A stretch of 64,000 bases of DNA from UBA4416 sp040387475 (GCA_040387475.1 JAZKDT010000019.1:1-64000), one strand, 5' to 3'; counted from the first letter of the stretch, positions 18,320 to 27,517 are shown. Numbers and translations are program-made. Notes: a model not told the origin generated them from the sequence alone.

Positions 18320-20350
18320 TTGTTAGTTGAACTTATTAAAAATCAAGTCGTTATTTTAAAGAGTGATTACATAAAATTTACATGGTTAATTGTTATTTTA
18401 CAATTGACCAATTTGTGTTATTCACAAGTGGGGGGCATTGATTGTAGTAACGCGGTTAACATTAATGTAAATAGTTGCTCAGCCTCTTCCATTTTTCCAA
18501 ATACTGGTGCCGTTGGATCTCCAGCTAATATATGTAATGGAAGTGGAGCTTTAATTAAGGCAGAAAGATGGTATAGTTTTACAACACCATCTTCGCCCGC
18601 TACTGCACCGACAACAATTACTCTGTCGGGTTCAAGTCAATCAACTACACAAAGAAATTTAGCGTTTGAATTATATCAAGGCTCCACCTGCCCGGGTTCA
18701 TATTTAGCTTGTGCTGAAACGGGTATTTTAACTGAAACTATGGTACAAACTTTAGCGGCAAGCACTACTTATTTCATACGAGTTGCTAATGTATGTACCG
18801 GTGCTGCCCAACTAGTTTCTACAACTATTGTTTGTGTTAAACAACCGCCGGTAAATGATATGGTTGACGGGGCTATTCCTCTTGCAGTAAATAATAGTAC
18901 TTGTCTTTACACAGTGTATACTTCAACGACTGCATCTGCAAGTAACGGAAGTGGATCGGATTGTTGGCCCGTGCCTCCATGCGCTACATATGGCGGAACA
19001 TCTACGGATGTTTGGTTTAGTGTACCCGTGCCAACGTCAGGTAACTTTTTTTTACAAACAAAAGGATTGTCGGCAAGCCAAAATTATGCTATGGCCGTAT
19101 ATTCAAGCTCGGTTTGCTCCAGTGCTTCAGTTCTTGGTTGTAGTAATGCAAATCCCAGTGGCGTAACAGGCGGCGCAGTGAGCGGAATGGAGATGCCAAC
19201 ACTATACGTGTCAGGTGCTACCCCATCATCAACAGTATATGTGCGAATATGGAATGAAACCGGTACTCCTGGCACGTTTTCAATCTGTGCTAATGATATG
19301 GGGCCCTGTGGTAATTTGCCTACTAACGATTTTTGTTCAAATCCGATAGCTATTAATACAGGAGGGGCAACCGGTGACATTGCTTATAATAATACTGTAC
19401 CTATCTATACAACCGATTTACCAGGCAACTTGGTTGTGACCGCGAATCAAGGATGTCTTGTCCCCGCATTAAATTCGTGGTATAGCTTTATTGCTACAGC
19501 CGGAAATTTAAGCATACCTTTTAGTGTAGGAGCCGCACCATGCGCCTCTACTATTTCTGCAACAGTATATAATGTGTCAACAACTGTAAATGGTTGTTGT
19601 AAGGATTTTACAAAAATAAATACGAATACGTGCACGCCTACCTCTAATACAGGAAGTGGCCCTGGTGGAACTTTTACACTCACCGTTCCGTCTGCGTCAC
19701 TAGTCCCAGGTCAAGTTTATTACTTAATGGTGAACACCGGTGCAACAAATCCAGCTTGTTCTTTTTCAATTACCGGCTGGTCGGTAGCCGGGACCTTACC
19801 CGTTGAGTTTGTGAACTTCAAAGGTACCAATGAGGGTAAGCATAATTTATTAGAGTGGGTTACAGCAGCAGAAAAAAATATAATGTCTTACACATTACAA
19901 CATTCTCCCGATGCTACAGATTTCACAACAGTTGTAACTCATAACGCTAAAAATATGCCCGGTGAAGCAAAGTATACCGTGTATGATGAAGATCCGTTTG
20001 AGAATGTAACTTACTACCGCGTGAAGCAAACAGACATGAATGGAGTAGAAAAATATACCAATACAATTAGTGTTAGTTTGAGAAACTTATATGATAATAT
20101 TTATAACATACACCCAAACCCTACCACAAATAATCTGAATTTCGAATTTTATTCAAAATCCCAGGGCTCTATAAATGTTGAATTGACGGGATGTACCGGC
20201 AACGTTGTATTGAACATGAGATCTGCTTTGGATGAAGGAAAAAACTTGGTAACACTTCCCATGAGTGAATTAGATAATGGCGTTTACATTCTCAAAGTTG
20301 TTTCAGAACGATCCGGAAAAACAACTCATCACAAAATTATTAAAAACTAA
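18320..20350 (+). CDS. Secreted T9SS type A cargo protein with fibronectin-like tail; start uncertain
   Basis: The frame encodes about 676 residues. A hydrophobic signal-like stretch, FTWLIVILQLTNLCYSQ, begins about 20 codons after the TTG at 18320 and is followed by paired cysteine-rich modules that begin with PVNDM or TNDFC and probably bind ligand or mineral. Next comes a VEFVNFKGTNEG...YYRVKQTDMNG segment, common before T9SS tails, then the sorting domain (IHPNPTTNNLNFEF to HHKIIKN). No ATG lies in frame upstream of the signal; TTG at 18320 falls inside a TATATTTG that could be a -7 box, so an ATA or ATT codon near 18371 may be the true start. Function beyond surface export is unknown. 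Confidence 0.8.
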   Translation: MLVELIKNQVVILKSDYIKFTWLIVILQLTNLCYSQVGGIDCSNAVNINVNSCSASSIFPNTGAVGSPANICNGSGALIKAERWYSFTTPSSPATAPTTITLSGSSQSTTQRNLAFELYQGSTCPGSYLACAETGILTETMVQTLAASTTYFIRVANVCTGAAQLVSTTIVCVKQPPVNDMVDGAIPLAVNNSTCLYTVYTSTTASASNGSGSDCWPVPPCATYGGTSTDVWFSVPVPTSGNFFLQTKGLSASQNYAMAVYSSSVCSSASVLGCSNANPSGVTGGAVSGMEMPTLYVSGATPSSTVYVRIWNETGTPGTFSICANDMGPCGNLPTNDFCSNPIAINTGGATGDIAYNNTVPIYTTDLPGNLVVTANQGCLVPALNSWYSFIATAGNLSIPFSVGAAPCASTISATVYNVSTTVNGCCKDFTKINTNTCTPTSNTGSGPGGTFTLTVPSASLVPGQVYYLMVNTGATNPACSFSITGWSVAGTLPVEFVNFKGTNEGKHNLLEWVTAAEKNIMSYTLQHSPDATDFTTVVTHNAKNMPGEAKYTVYDEDPFENVTYYRVKQTDMNGVEKYTNTISVSLRNLYDNIYNIHPNPTTNNLNFEFYSKSQGSINVELTGCTGNVVLNMRSALDEGKNLVTLPMSELDNGVYILKVVSERSGKTTHHKIIKN

Positions 20351-20380
20351 AAAAGCCTTTCATCTAGAAAGGCTTTTTTA
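20350..20380. terminator. Bidirectional terminator between convergent genes
   Basis: The stem AAAAGCCTTTC/GAAAGGCTTTT (ending 20361, restarting 20367) has a five-base loop, with an A run before and a T run after it. It can therefore end transcription of the + strand cargo gene and of the - strand DUF3467 gene. Confidence 0.9.
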
Positions 20381-20398
20381 TGAGCATGGCTTATGTAA

Positions 20399-20710
20399 TT
20401 AAGCCTGTGCAGTGGGTCCGCCAAAGTTAAGTGGCAACGCGTTCATTTCACTGTCTTTAATCTTACCGTGTAATTGTTCAAATCGTTGTACGTTTTCCGC
20501 AAGTGCCTTCATTAAACGCTTGGCATGCTGAGGTGTTAATACAATGCGCGATTTCACTTTTGCTTTTGGAACACCGGGCATAACCTTAATGAAATCAACT
20601 ACAAACTCAGTTGGTGAATGGGTAATAATAGCAAGGTTTGAATATATTCCTTCTGCAATTTCTTCAGAAAGTTCGATGTTTAATTGGTTTTCAGGATTTT
20701 GGTTTTCCAT
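20399..20710 (-). CDS. DUF3467 domain protein
   Basis: This 103-residue protein matches the DUF3467 pattern: an N-terminal acidic QLNIELSEEIAEGIYSNLAIITHSPTEF, then FVVDFIKVMPG, KVKSRIVLTPQHAKRLMKAL and an Asn/Glu-rich helix. The family is widespread in Bacteroidota and a few other phyla, is small and cytoplasmic, and has no established activity. The ATG at 20708-20710 is followed by a typical polar leader (ENQNPENQ). It is a single-gene unit pointing away from htpG and ending at a shared terminator. No function is assigned. Confidence 0.88.
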   Translation of the reverse strand: MENQNPENQLNIELSEEIAEGIYSNLAIITHSPTEFVVDFIKVMPGVPKAKVKSRIVLTPQHAKRLMKALAENVQRFEQLHGKIKDSEMNALPLNFGGPTAQA

Positions 20711-20841
20711 ATGTTTTTAATATAAAGATACTGTTTTTATTATTATCCGAGAATTTTCAACACAGAGTTAAAAGAAGAAAAGAGTTTACGGACTGTAGAT
20801 AATTCGGTGAACTCCTCAATTCAATGTCTGCGTTGAGAGAA

Positions 20842-22743
20842 TTAATTAATCATTTCCACGCTGCGTTTTACAAACTTTGTCAGCTCTTCGCCTTTTAATA
20901 AGCCCTGTGCTAATAAAGCCAGGTCGGCAGCTTGTTTAGCTAACTGACTTTGTTTGGTTGCATCTGTTTCCGCTAAAATTTTACTTGTCAATGGATGATT
21001 AGAGTTCACCACTAAAGTATACATATCGGGCATTGAACCATAAAAGTTCATACCGCCTCCGCCACCCATGGCCTGCATATCTTTCATACGACGCATAAAT
21101 TCAGGGCGGGTAATTAACATAGGCGAATCTGTTTCGCTTAAACTTTCAAAAGTAACCGTGTATTTTTCTTTTGCAACTACACCTTCAATAATTGGTTTTA
21201 ATTTCGTTTGTTCTTCTTCAGTTAATTTGCTTACCTGCGCATCATCTTTCTTAATCAATTTTTCAACAGTGTCGCTATCAACCCGCACAAATTGAGTGTT
21301 GCTTAATTTGCTTTCAAGATGATTGATCAAATGTGCGTCTAACGGAGAATCCATCATCAATACATCATACCCTCTTGTTTTAGCAGCGTCAATGTATGTG
21401 TGCTGTTCATCGTTGTTTGTTGCATATAAGAAAATCGTTTTGCCGTCTTTATCAGTTTGATTTGATTTTACATGGGCATCATATTCTTCTAAAGTAAATG
21501 CTTTAGCGTCCGTATTTTTTACTAAGGCAAACTTCGACGCCTTTTCGTAAAATTTTTCGTCGCTAATCATTCCGTATTGAACAAAAATCTTTACATCGTC
21601 CCATTTCGCTTCAAAATCAGGACGTTCTTTTTTAAAGATCTCTTCTAATTTATCAGCTACTTTTTTGGTGATGTGCGATGAGATTTTCTTAACGTTTCCA
21701 TCAGCCTGCAAATAACTACGACTTACATTTAAAGGAATATCCGGACTATCAATTACACCACGTAACATGGTTAAAAAATCAGGAACAATGTTTTCTACAT
21801 TATCGGTTACAAATACCTGGTTGCTATATAATTGAATCTTATCTTTTGGCGCTTCAAATTTATTCGACAATTTTGGAAAATATAAAATGCCGGTTAAATT
21901 GAACGGATAATCCACATTTAAATGAATGTGAAATAATGGCTCTTCGAATTGCATCGGATACAATTCGCGGTAAAAAGCTTTGTAGTCTTCGTCTTTTAAG
22001 TCAACCGGTTTTTTAACCCATAACGGCACCGGATTGTTGATGATGTTTTCAACCTGTATTTCTTCTTCTTTTTCGTGACCTTTTTCATCTTTTTCACCAG
22101 TTGGTACCCATTGGGATTTTGTTCCGAAAACAATTTCAACCGGTAAGAACTTACAGTATTTTTTCAGAAGCCCTTCAATTTTAGAATTCTCTAAAAACTC
22201 CAAACTATCATCAGCTATATGTAATACAATCTCCGTTCCGCGATCTGTTTTCGAGTCGATTTCTTCAATTTGGTATTCCGGACTTCCATCACATTCCCAA
22301 CGAACCGCTTTTGAGCCGTCTTTATAAGACAAAGAGAAAATCTCTACTTTTTGAGCAACCATAAAGGCAGAATAGAAGCCTAAGCCGAAGTGACCTATCA
22401 CTACATTTTTATCTACTTTATCCTGATATTTTTGCACAAATTCTTCAGCACCACTGAACGCAATTTGAGTAATGTATTTTTCAATCTCCTCTTTTGTCAT
22501 ACCAATACCCTTATCTTTAATAGTAATAGTTTTGGCAGCTTTATCAACTTTTACTTCAATTTTAAGATCGCCTAATTCACCTTTAGCTTCGCCCATAGAG
22601 GTTAAGGCTTTGAGTTTTTGAGTGGCATCAGTAGCGTTACTAACTAGCTCGCGTAAAAAGATCTCATTATCACTGTAAAGGAACTTCTTAATAATTGGGA
22701 AAATGTTTTCGGTTTGTACGTTAATTTTTCCTGTTGTGCTCAT
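20842..22743 (-). CDS. htpG: Molecular chaperone HtpG (bacterial Hsp90)
   Basis: This 633-residue protein has the Hsp90 domain order. The N-terminal GHKL ATPase contains ELVSNATDAT (about residue 34), IKDKGIGMTKEEI and GHFGLGFYSAFMVA. The middle domain contains LYSNQVFVTDN and GVIDSPDIPLNVSRSYLQ, and the C-terminal dimerisation domain follows. The charged linker is short, as in bacteria. A glycine-rich loop (GGGGGMNFYGSMPD) near residue 570 is usual in Bacteroidota homologs. It is a cytoplasmic ATP-driven chaperone that remodels clients together with DnaK. It is a single transcription unit whose upstream region carries a tandem TGACAAAA repeat. Confidence 0.96.
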   Translation of the reverse strand: MSTTGKINVQTENIFPIIKKFLYSDNEIFLRELVSNATDATQKLKALTSMGEAKGELGDLKIEVKVDKAAKTITIKDKGIGMTKEEIEKYITQIAFSGAEEFVQKYQDKVDKNVVIGHFGLGFYSAFMVAQKVEIFSLSYKDGSKAVRWECDGSPEYQIEEIDSKTDRGTEIVLHIADDSLEFLENSKIEGLLKKYCKFLPVEIVFGTKSQWVPTGEKDEKGHEKEEEIQVENIINNPVPLWVKKPVDLKDEDYKAFYRELYPMQFEEPLFHIHLNVDYPFNLTGILYFPKLSNKFEAPKDKIQLYSNQVFVTDNVENIVPDFLTMLRGVIDSPDIPLNVSRSYLQADGNVKKISSHITKKVADKLEEIFKKERPDFEAKWDDVKIFVQYGMISDEKFYEKASKFALVKNTDAKAFTLEEYDAHVKSNQTDKDGKTIFLYATNNDEQHTYIDAAKTRGYDVLMMDSPLDAHLINHLESKLSNTQFVRVDSDTVEKLIKKDDAQVSKLTEEEQTKLKPIIEGVVAKEKYTVTFESLSETDSPMLITRPEFMRRMKDMQAMGGGGGMNFYGSMPDMYTLVVNSNHPLTSKILAETDATKQSQLAKQAADLALLAQGLLKGEELTKFVKRSVEMIN

Positions 22744-23119
22744 AGTTTAAATGATTGTTTATGATTATGAATGTGATTTTTCCGCTGCTATCAGTCAAAG
22801 GTCGTACCAATAGGGTGTAAAGTGACAAAATGACAAAAAAACGGAATTATATTGCAACAAGAGTTGAGTAGGTGATATTACGATCAAGGCAAGGACTTTC
22901 GCAACTAGTTTTTCATCTGTAATCAGGAAAAACTGCCTCAAAATCGGTAGCCTTTAAAATAGCGTAAAAACGAAACATGATCCGAAAAGGCTTAATAGCG
23001 CCGTTTTTGCCGCATGAGCTAGAATTTAAGCACGCTAAACTATCGCAAAATGTGTGGAATTGGCCTTGGCATGAAATTAATAAGGTTGTTGTAAGACAAA
23101 TCCTTTAATACCCGAAAAC
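22744..23119. other. 376-base intergenic region between divergent genes
   Basis: No confident gene lies here. It holds the htpG promoter region with an 8-base tandem repeat (22823-22838), a small hairpin (22907-22914 with 22927-22934) and an open frame of 43 codons from ATG 22977 to TAA 23106-23108 on the + strand. The encoded peptide starts MIRKGLIAPFLPHELE and contains NVWNWPWHE; it has no recognisable family and could be chance or the remains of a longer gene. Confidence 0.5.
22823..22838 (-). promoter_or_regulatory. Tandem TGACAAAA repeat upstream of htpG
   Basis: Two adjacent copies of TGACAAAA (TTTTGTCA read toward htpG) lie about 80 bases upstream of the htpG start codon. The position and the exact duplication suggest a regulator or sigma-factor site for heat-shock control. 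This is inferred from position only. Confidence 0.35.
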
Positions 23120-24514
23120 ATGAAAACAACTATACTCTTTGCGATATTTATTTCTTTTTCAGCCTTAGCTCAACTAGATTCTCAACAATTAAATGATCTT
23201 TTTGAGGAAGGAAAGAAAAGCAATTCTCATAAAATTTCCGGGTCCTCGCATGCGAAAACAACGCAATCAACTAGCCTGGAGCAAAGAGACAGTAGCGATT
23301 ATAGTTATTGGAGTCAGGCTAATAATGACTGGCAAGTTTATGTGCAATCTAAAGCTGTTAATTATACCTATAATGCAAATAATGACATTTTAGGATATAC
23401 TAAAAAAAGTTTGGTGGGTAGCACGTGGATCGACAATTTTAAATATAGTTACACTTACGACTTAAACAACAACCTTACCAGTACGTCTAACTTGTCGTGG
23501 AATGGCACCAAATGGGTAAATAACTTTAGATACACATACAGTTATGACGCTAACAATAATAAAATTGCATATCTATTTGAAACAGGTAGTGATAGCATCT
23601 GGGAAATGTCAGATAAAGAAGTTTACACCTTTACAAATAATATGAACACTTACTTATTAAGACAAACATGGAATGGAACGGCCTGGGTAAATGTTAGAAA
23701 CGAATCATATACTTACGATGCAAACGCTAATATGTTAACCGATATTTCGCAAAACTGGGTATCAGGGGCATGGAAAAATGATGAGAAGATAACTTACACA
23801 TACGACACAAATAACAAAAAAGTAACCAGTTTATCTCAACAATGGAACAATACCGCTTGGTTAAACGTTGAGCAAACCGCTTATAACTACAACGGTAATC
23901 AAACTACCTCCCTTATACAGGTTTGGGACACAGCCGGTACCTGGGTAAACGAACAGAGCATAGTTGCAAATTTTAACGCTAACAACACCCTGGCCAGTGA
24001 AATTTATCAAATATGGACAGCAGCTACATGGGAAAACAACGTTAAAAAACTTTATACGTGGGGTGGTCTAAATAATACTATCTTGACTAACAGCGTACTT
24101 CAACAGTGGAATAATACGGTATGGACAACTACCGCTAAATATGACCAGGTTTATAATCCGAACGGATTTTTGCAAATGGAGATACATAAAACATGGAACG
24201 CATCGGGGACATCCGTTATTTCAGGAGATAGCACATACCATTATTCTTCAACCGTTGCTACAGGCATTGAGAACCTATCACAAACAAAAAATACGCTGAT
24301 CTATCCAAATCCTGCAATTTCTGAGTTGAACATTTCTACTTTGGTTGATTATAAAAGTATTAGGATTATAAACTCACTTGGAGAGACTATTAGAATTGAA
24401 GGTGATAGGCCTGAAGTGATCTCGGTATCAGAATTAACAAATGGTGTTTATTTTGTTCAATTGATCGACAAAAAAGGTAAAGCAGTTAAAACTCAAAAAT
24501 TCATCAAAAATTAG
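23120..24514 (+). CDS. Secreted T9SS type A protein with Trp/Tyr-rich tandem repeats
   Basis: This 464-residue protein has a signal peptide ending near ALA-QLD (residue 18). About residues 55-370 consist of roughly eight to nine degenerate repeats of 32-40 residues. Each has a W-N-G-T-x-W-V-N type core and a Y-T-Y-D-x-N-N-N turn, reminiscent of YD/RHS-type beta strands but shorter in period. The tail is a T9SS type A domain (IYPNPAISELNIST, then VSELTNGVYFVQLID and TQKFIKN). The protein should be exported to the cell surface. The repeat block suggests binding to glycan or surfaces, but no enzyme motif is visible. A terminator follows. Confidence 0.85.
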   Translation: MKTTILFAIFISFSALAQLDSQQLNDLFEEGKKSNSHKISGSSHAKTTQSTSLEQRDSSDYSYWSQANNDWQVYVQSKAVNYTYNANNDILGYTKKSLVGSTWIDNFKYSYTYDLNNNLTSTSNLSWNGTKWVNNFRYTYSYDANNNKIAYLFETGSDSIWEMSDKEVYTFTNNMNTYLLRQTWNGTAWVNVRNESYTYDANANMLTDISQNWVSGAWKNDEKITYTYDTNNKKVTSLSQQWNNTAWLNVEQTAYNYNGNQTTSLIQVWDTAGTWVNEQSIVANFNANNTLASEIYQIWTAATWENNVKKLYTWGGLNNTILTNSVLQQWNNTVWTTTAKYDQVYNPNGFLQMEIHKTWNASGTSVISGDSTYHYSSTVATGIENLSQTKNTLIYPNPAISELNISTLVDYKSIRIINSLGETIRIEGDRPEVISVSELTNGVYFVQLIDKKGKAVKTQKFIKN

Positions 24515-24535
24515 GACTACTTATAATTTTATTTG

Positions 24536-24567
24536 TGCACCGATTGAAAAGTCGGTGCATTTTTTTA
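24536..24567 (+). terminator. Rho-independent terminator
   Basis: The eight-base stem TGCACCGA/TCGGTGCA (24536-24543 with 24552-24559) is followed by seven T. It ends the repeat-protein transcript and separates it from convergent fabH. Confidence 0.9.
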
Positions 24568-24575
24568 AATAAAAA

Positions 24576-25562
24576 TTAATAGCTCCACTTCAAATAAATG
24601 CCGCCCCATGTGTAGCCGGCGCCAAAGGTTGTGAGAATCAGATTATCTCCTTTTTTGAGTTGATTTTCCCATTCAGACAGGCACAACGGTAACGTTGCCG
24701 AGGTGGTATTACCATATTTTTCAATATTCATCATCACTTTATCCATGCCAATATGCATGCGTTTGGCAGTAGCTTCAATGATGCGTTTATTGGCCTGGTG
24801 TGGTACTAAAAAAGCTACATCCTCCGCCTTAAGATCGTTGCGTTCCATCATTTCAGCAGCAACATCGGCCATTTTTATAACGGCTACTTTAAACACAGCT
24901 TGTCCATCCATTGATACAAAATGTTGTTTATTGGTTACCGATTCAATGGATGATGGAATTAGACTTCCACCTGCAGGTTGATATAGGGATTTTTGGCCGG
25001 CGCCATCAACATACATTCTGCTATCTAAAATGCCTGTTCCATCAGTAGTTGGTTCCAGTAAAACCGCTGCGGCCGCGTCGCCAAATAAAATAGAGGTTGT
25101 ACGATCGGTGTAATCCATAATACTGCTCATTTTATCAGCTCCAATCACCATTACTCGTTTATGAGCACCCGTTTCAATAAATTTAGACGCAGTGGTTAAA
25201 GCATAAATAAAACTGGAACAGGCAGCTTGCACATCAAATCCCCAGGAGCTTGTGGCACCTATCATATCGGCCACAATATTAGCTGTTGCCGGATATTGAT
25301 AATCGGGAGTAACGGTAGCCACTATGATGAGGTCGATATCTAAAGGCGACAAATTTTTCTTCGCCAATAATTTTTTTGCTGATTCTGCAGCCATAAATGC
25401 AGTTGCCTTATCTTTATCCTTTAAGATGCGGCGTTCAGCAATACCTGAACGTGCCATGATCCACTCGTCGCTGGTATCCATCATGGTCTCTAATATTTTG
25501 TTAGTTAAAATATACTCTGGAACATAATGCGATACTCCGGTTATTGCTGCAGTTATTTTCAT
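24576..25562 (-). CDS. fabH: 3-oxoacyl-ACP synthase III (KASIII)
   Basis: This 328-residue thiolase-fold enzyme has the catalytic triad in place: Cys115 in DVQAACSSFIYAL, His255 in FLVPHQANKRII and Asn285 in EKYGNTTSATLPL. It condenses acetyl-CoA or a branched acyl-CoA with malonyl-ACP to start fatty acid synthesis. The length and the closing FGAGYTWGGIYLKW are standard. It stands alone here and is not in the plsX-fabH cluster seen in many bacteria, so it may be one of several KASIII copies, as is common in Bacteroidota. A TACCTTTG -7 box lies about 28 bases upstream of the start. Confidence 0.95.
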   Translation of the reverse strand: MKITAAITGVSHYVPEYILTNKILETMMDTSDEWIMARSGIAERRILKDKDKATAFMAAESAKKLLAKKNLSPLDIDLIIVATVTPDYQYPATANIVADMIGATSSWGFDVQAACSSFIYALTTASKFIETGAHKRVMVIGADKMSSIMDYTDRTTSILFGDAAAAVLLEPTTDGTGILDSRMYVDGAGQKSLYQPAGGSLIPSSIESVTNKQHFVSMDGQAVFKVAVIKMADVAAEMMERNDLKAEDVAFLVPHQANKRIIEATAKRMHIGMDKVMMNIEKYGNTTSATLPLCLSEWENQLKKGDNLILTTFGAGYTWGGIYLKWSY

Positions 25563-25589
25563 TTTAAATGAGTTTAAGTATTAGAGCTA

Positions 25590-25597
25590 CAAAGGTA
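25590..25597 (-). promoter_or_regulatory. -7 box of fabH promoter
   Basis: The - strand reads TACCTTTG, an exact match to the Bacteroidota TAnnTTTG element, 28 bases upstream of the fabH ATG. I see no good -33 TTTG at the expected distance. Confidence 0.45.
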
Positions 25598-25654
25598 TTT
25601 CACGGTTACATACTTTGTGTATTAAAATGAAATGAATATATGATGTGTAAATGA

Positions 25655-25662
25655 TACATTTG
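25655..25662 (+). promoter_or_regulatory. -7 box upstream of the 518-residue protein gene
   Basis: TACATTTG matches TAnnTTTG exactly and lies 57 bases before the ATG at 25720. A matching -33 element is not obvious. Confidence 0.4.
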
Positions 25663-25719
25663 TAGTCTTAATGAATTATTTATGCTTAAAACAGCATACT
25701 ATATTATTTTATAAATACG

Positions 25720-27276
25720 ATGTCTAACGTAAAATCAGAACAATTATTTAACCTTATCAAAACCTTATCCAAAGGTGAGAAACGGTTTTTTAAATTATAT
25801 GTTGCTCGTTTGGGAAACACAGACAATATGAAATTCGTCATGTTGTTTGATGCTATAGAAAAACAAAAAATATATAATGAAGAAAAAATACTGCAGCGCG
25901 AACCCGTTTTGACGCCAAAGCAGCTTCCTAACTTAAAAACGCATTTGTATTTTCAATTACTTAAAAGTTTGAGACTTTGTAACAGTAATAGTTTGAGAAG
26001 TATCGAAGTGATGGAACTCATTGATTATGCACGCTTGCTGTACAGTAAATGTTTGTATAAAGAGTGTGTTAAAATGTTGGATAAAGCCAAGCGAATGGCT
26101 GTGAGCTATGATCAATCTATTTTTCAATTGGAAATTTTGGAATTGGAAAAACTGGTCATCTCTAAAACGCTTGACGCAGGCAATGAAGAAAGGGTAAATC
26201 AGATCATTGAAGAAACACTAAAGGTAACCGAGAGTATCAAAAATATTAATCTGTTCTCCAATCTTTCTATCAAACTCGATTCTTATTACAACCAACTTGG
26301 TTTTGTAAGAAATAAAAAAGGGTTAGAGAAAGTGACCGGTTTTTTCAATTCGAGTTTGCCCGATTATGAGATTGACAAACTTTCCTTTCAGGAGAAATTA
26401 TATCTCTATAAATCTTTTGTAGGTTATTATTTTTTTATTCAGGATTTTAAGCAGGGGTATAGTTTTGCTAATAAGTGGGTGGTTTTATTTGAAGAACAGC
26501 CCGAGATGAAGGCTTTAAAACCTGAATTGTACATCAAGGCCTTGAACAGTTTATTATCAGCACAAAATAAATTGTATAAGTATACCGAGTTTGCCGATAC
26601 ACTAAAACAGTTAGTGGCCATAAAGCGGGATAAACAGATTATTTTAACTGAAAATTTAAACCTGAATTTATTCAGGGCCATTTATGTTCATGAAATAAAC
26701 CGTCATTTTATGCTCGGAGATTTTAAATCGGGTACCCGTATAGTGGCAGCATTAGAGAATGAGTTAACCAATTTTATTACTAAGCTTGATAAACACTCTA
26801 TTTTATTGTTGTATTATAAAATCGCCTGTTTGTATTTTGGTAGTGGGAATTACCGAACAGCTTTAACCTGGCTAAATAAAATTACCAATGAGCGCGAAAT
26901 TGCTTTGCGTGAGGATCTGCATTCTTTTGCACGCATTCTTTCTCTTATCTGCCATTTCGAACTAGGTAACGATGATCTCGTAGAGTCTTACATTAAGTCT
27001 ACTTACCGGTATTTTACCAAGAAGGGTGACTTATCTTTGTACCAAACATATATCCTCGATTTTTTGAAAAGCTTATTAATGGAAACAAGGATCAGGCATG
27101 TCAAAAATCGTTTTATAGCGCTGAAGGAGCAAATGGAATCTTTAAAAGAAAATAAGTTTGAGAAACGGGCATTTTTGTACTTCGACATCATATCTTGGCT
27201 GGAAAGCAAGATCGAGAATCGAACGGTACAAAGTGTTATTAAAGAAAAATTGCACTTAAAAATCGCCGGTAATTAA
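25720..27276 (+). CDS. Conserved Bacteroidota protein, alpha-helical repeat
   Basis: This 518-residue protein has no signal peptide or membrane segment. It opens with SEQLFNLIKTLSKGEKRFFKLYV, a segment I associate with a conserved uncharacterised Bacteroidota family. The rest is almost entirely helical with TPR-like spacing, for example YSKCLYKECVKMLDKAKRMA near residue 110 and YFGSGNYRTALTWLNKI near residue 375. A scaffold or regulatory role in the cytoplasm is plausible, but nothing specific can be stated. It is a single gene ending in a terminator shared with the tRNA. Confidence 0.8.
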   Translation: MSNVKSEQLFNLIKTLSKGEKRFFKLYVARLGNTDNMKFVMLFDAIEKQKIYNEEKILQREPVLTPKQLPNLKTHLYFQLLKSLRLCNSNSLRSIEVMELIDYARLLYSKCLYKECVKMLDKAKRMAVSYDQSIFQLEILELEKLVISKTLDAGNEERVNQIIEETLKVTESIKNINLFSNLSIKLDSYYNQLGFVRNKKGLEKVTGFFNSSLPDYEIDKLSFQEKLYLYKSFVGYYFFIQDFKQGYSFANKWVVLFEEQPEMKALKPELYIKALNSLLSAQNKLYKYTEFADTLKQLVAIKRDKQIILTENLNLNLFRAIYVHEINRHFMLGDFKSGTRIVAALENELTNFITKLDKHSILLLYYKIACLYFGSGNYRTALTWLNKITNEREIALREDLHSFARILSLICHFELGNDDLVESYIKSTYRYFTKKGDLSLYQTYILDFLKSLLMETRIRHVKNRFIALKEQMESLKENKFEKRAFLYFDIISWLESKIENRTVQSVIKEKLHLKIAGN

Positions 27277-27303
27277 AAAAGCCCTGAGTTATCAGGGCTT
27301 TTT
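27276..27303. terminator. Bidirectional terminator
   Basis: The stem GCCCTGA/TCAGGGC (27281-27287 with 27292-27298) has a GTTA loop, an A run on one side and a T run on the other. It can end the + strand gene and the - strand tRNA-Gln; its T run reaches to within two bases of the tRNA 3' end. Confidence 0.92.
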
Positions 27304-27304
27304 G

Positions 27305-27377
27305 TTGTCCGACTAGGGCTCGAACCTAGACTCTACTGAACCAAAATCAGTCGTGTTGCCAGTTACACCATCGGACA
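27305..27377 (-). tRNA. tRNA-Gln (anticodon TTG)
   Basis: The 73-base cloverleaf folds completely on the - strand: acceptor TGTCCGA/TCGGACA with discriminator A, D arm GTGT/ACAC, anticodon stem ACTGA/TCAGT with loop TTTTGGT, and T arm CTAGG/CCTAG with loop TTCGAGC. The anticodon TTG at 27342-27344 reads CAA and, by wobble, CAG. CCA is not encoded. Confidence 0.97.
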
Positions 27378-27517
27378 ATCTGAACTTAATTAAAAGTTCG
27401 GGGCACAAAAATAGTAAAATATCTGCATTTACAAAAAATTCATAAAAAAAAATATTCATTCTGTTTAACACCCTTTTTTAGTTAAATTCGCATCTTATCT
27501 GTTTTTAAAATTAAAAT

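Noticed and set aside
23050..23075. Sigma-54-like TTGGCATG element before the repeat-protein gene
   Set aside because: The GC pair of the -12 half is missing at the required spacing.
27305..27377. tRNA-Gln as an integration site
   Set aside because: No integrase or duplicated tRNA end is nearby, and both neighbours are ordinary chromosomal genes.
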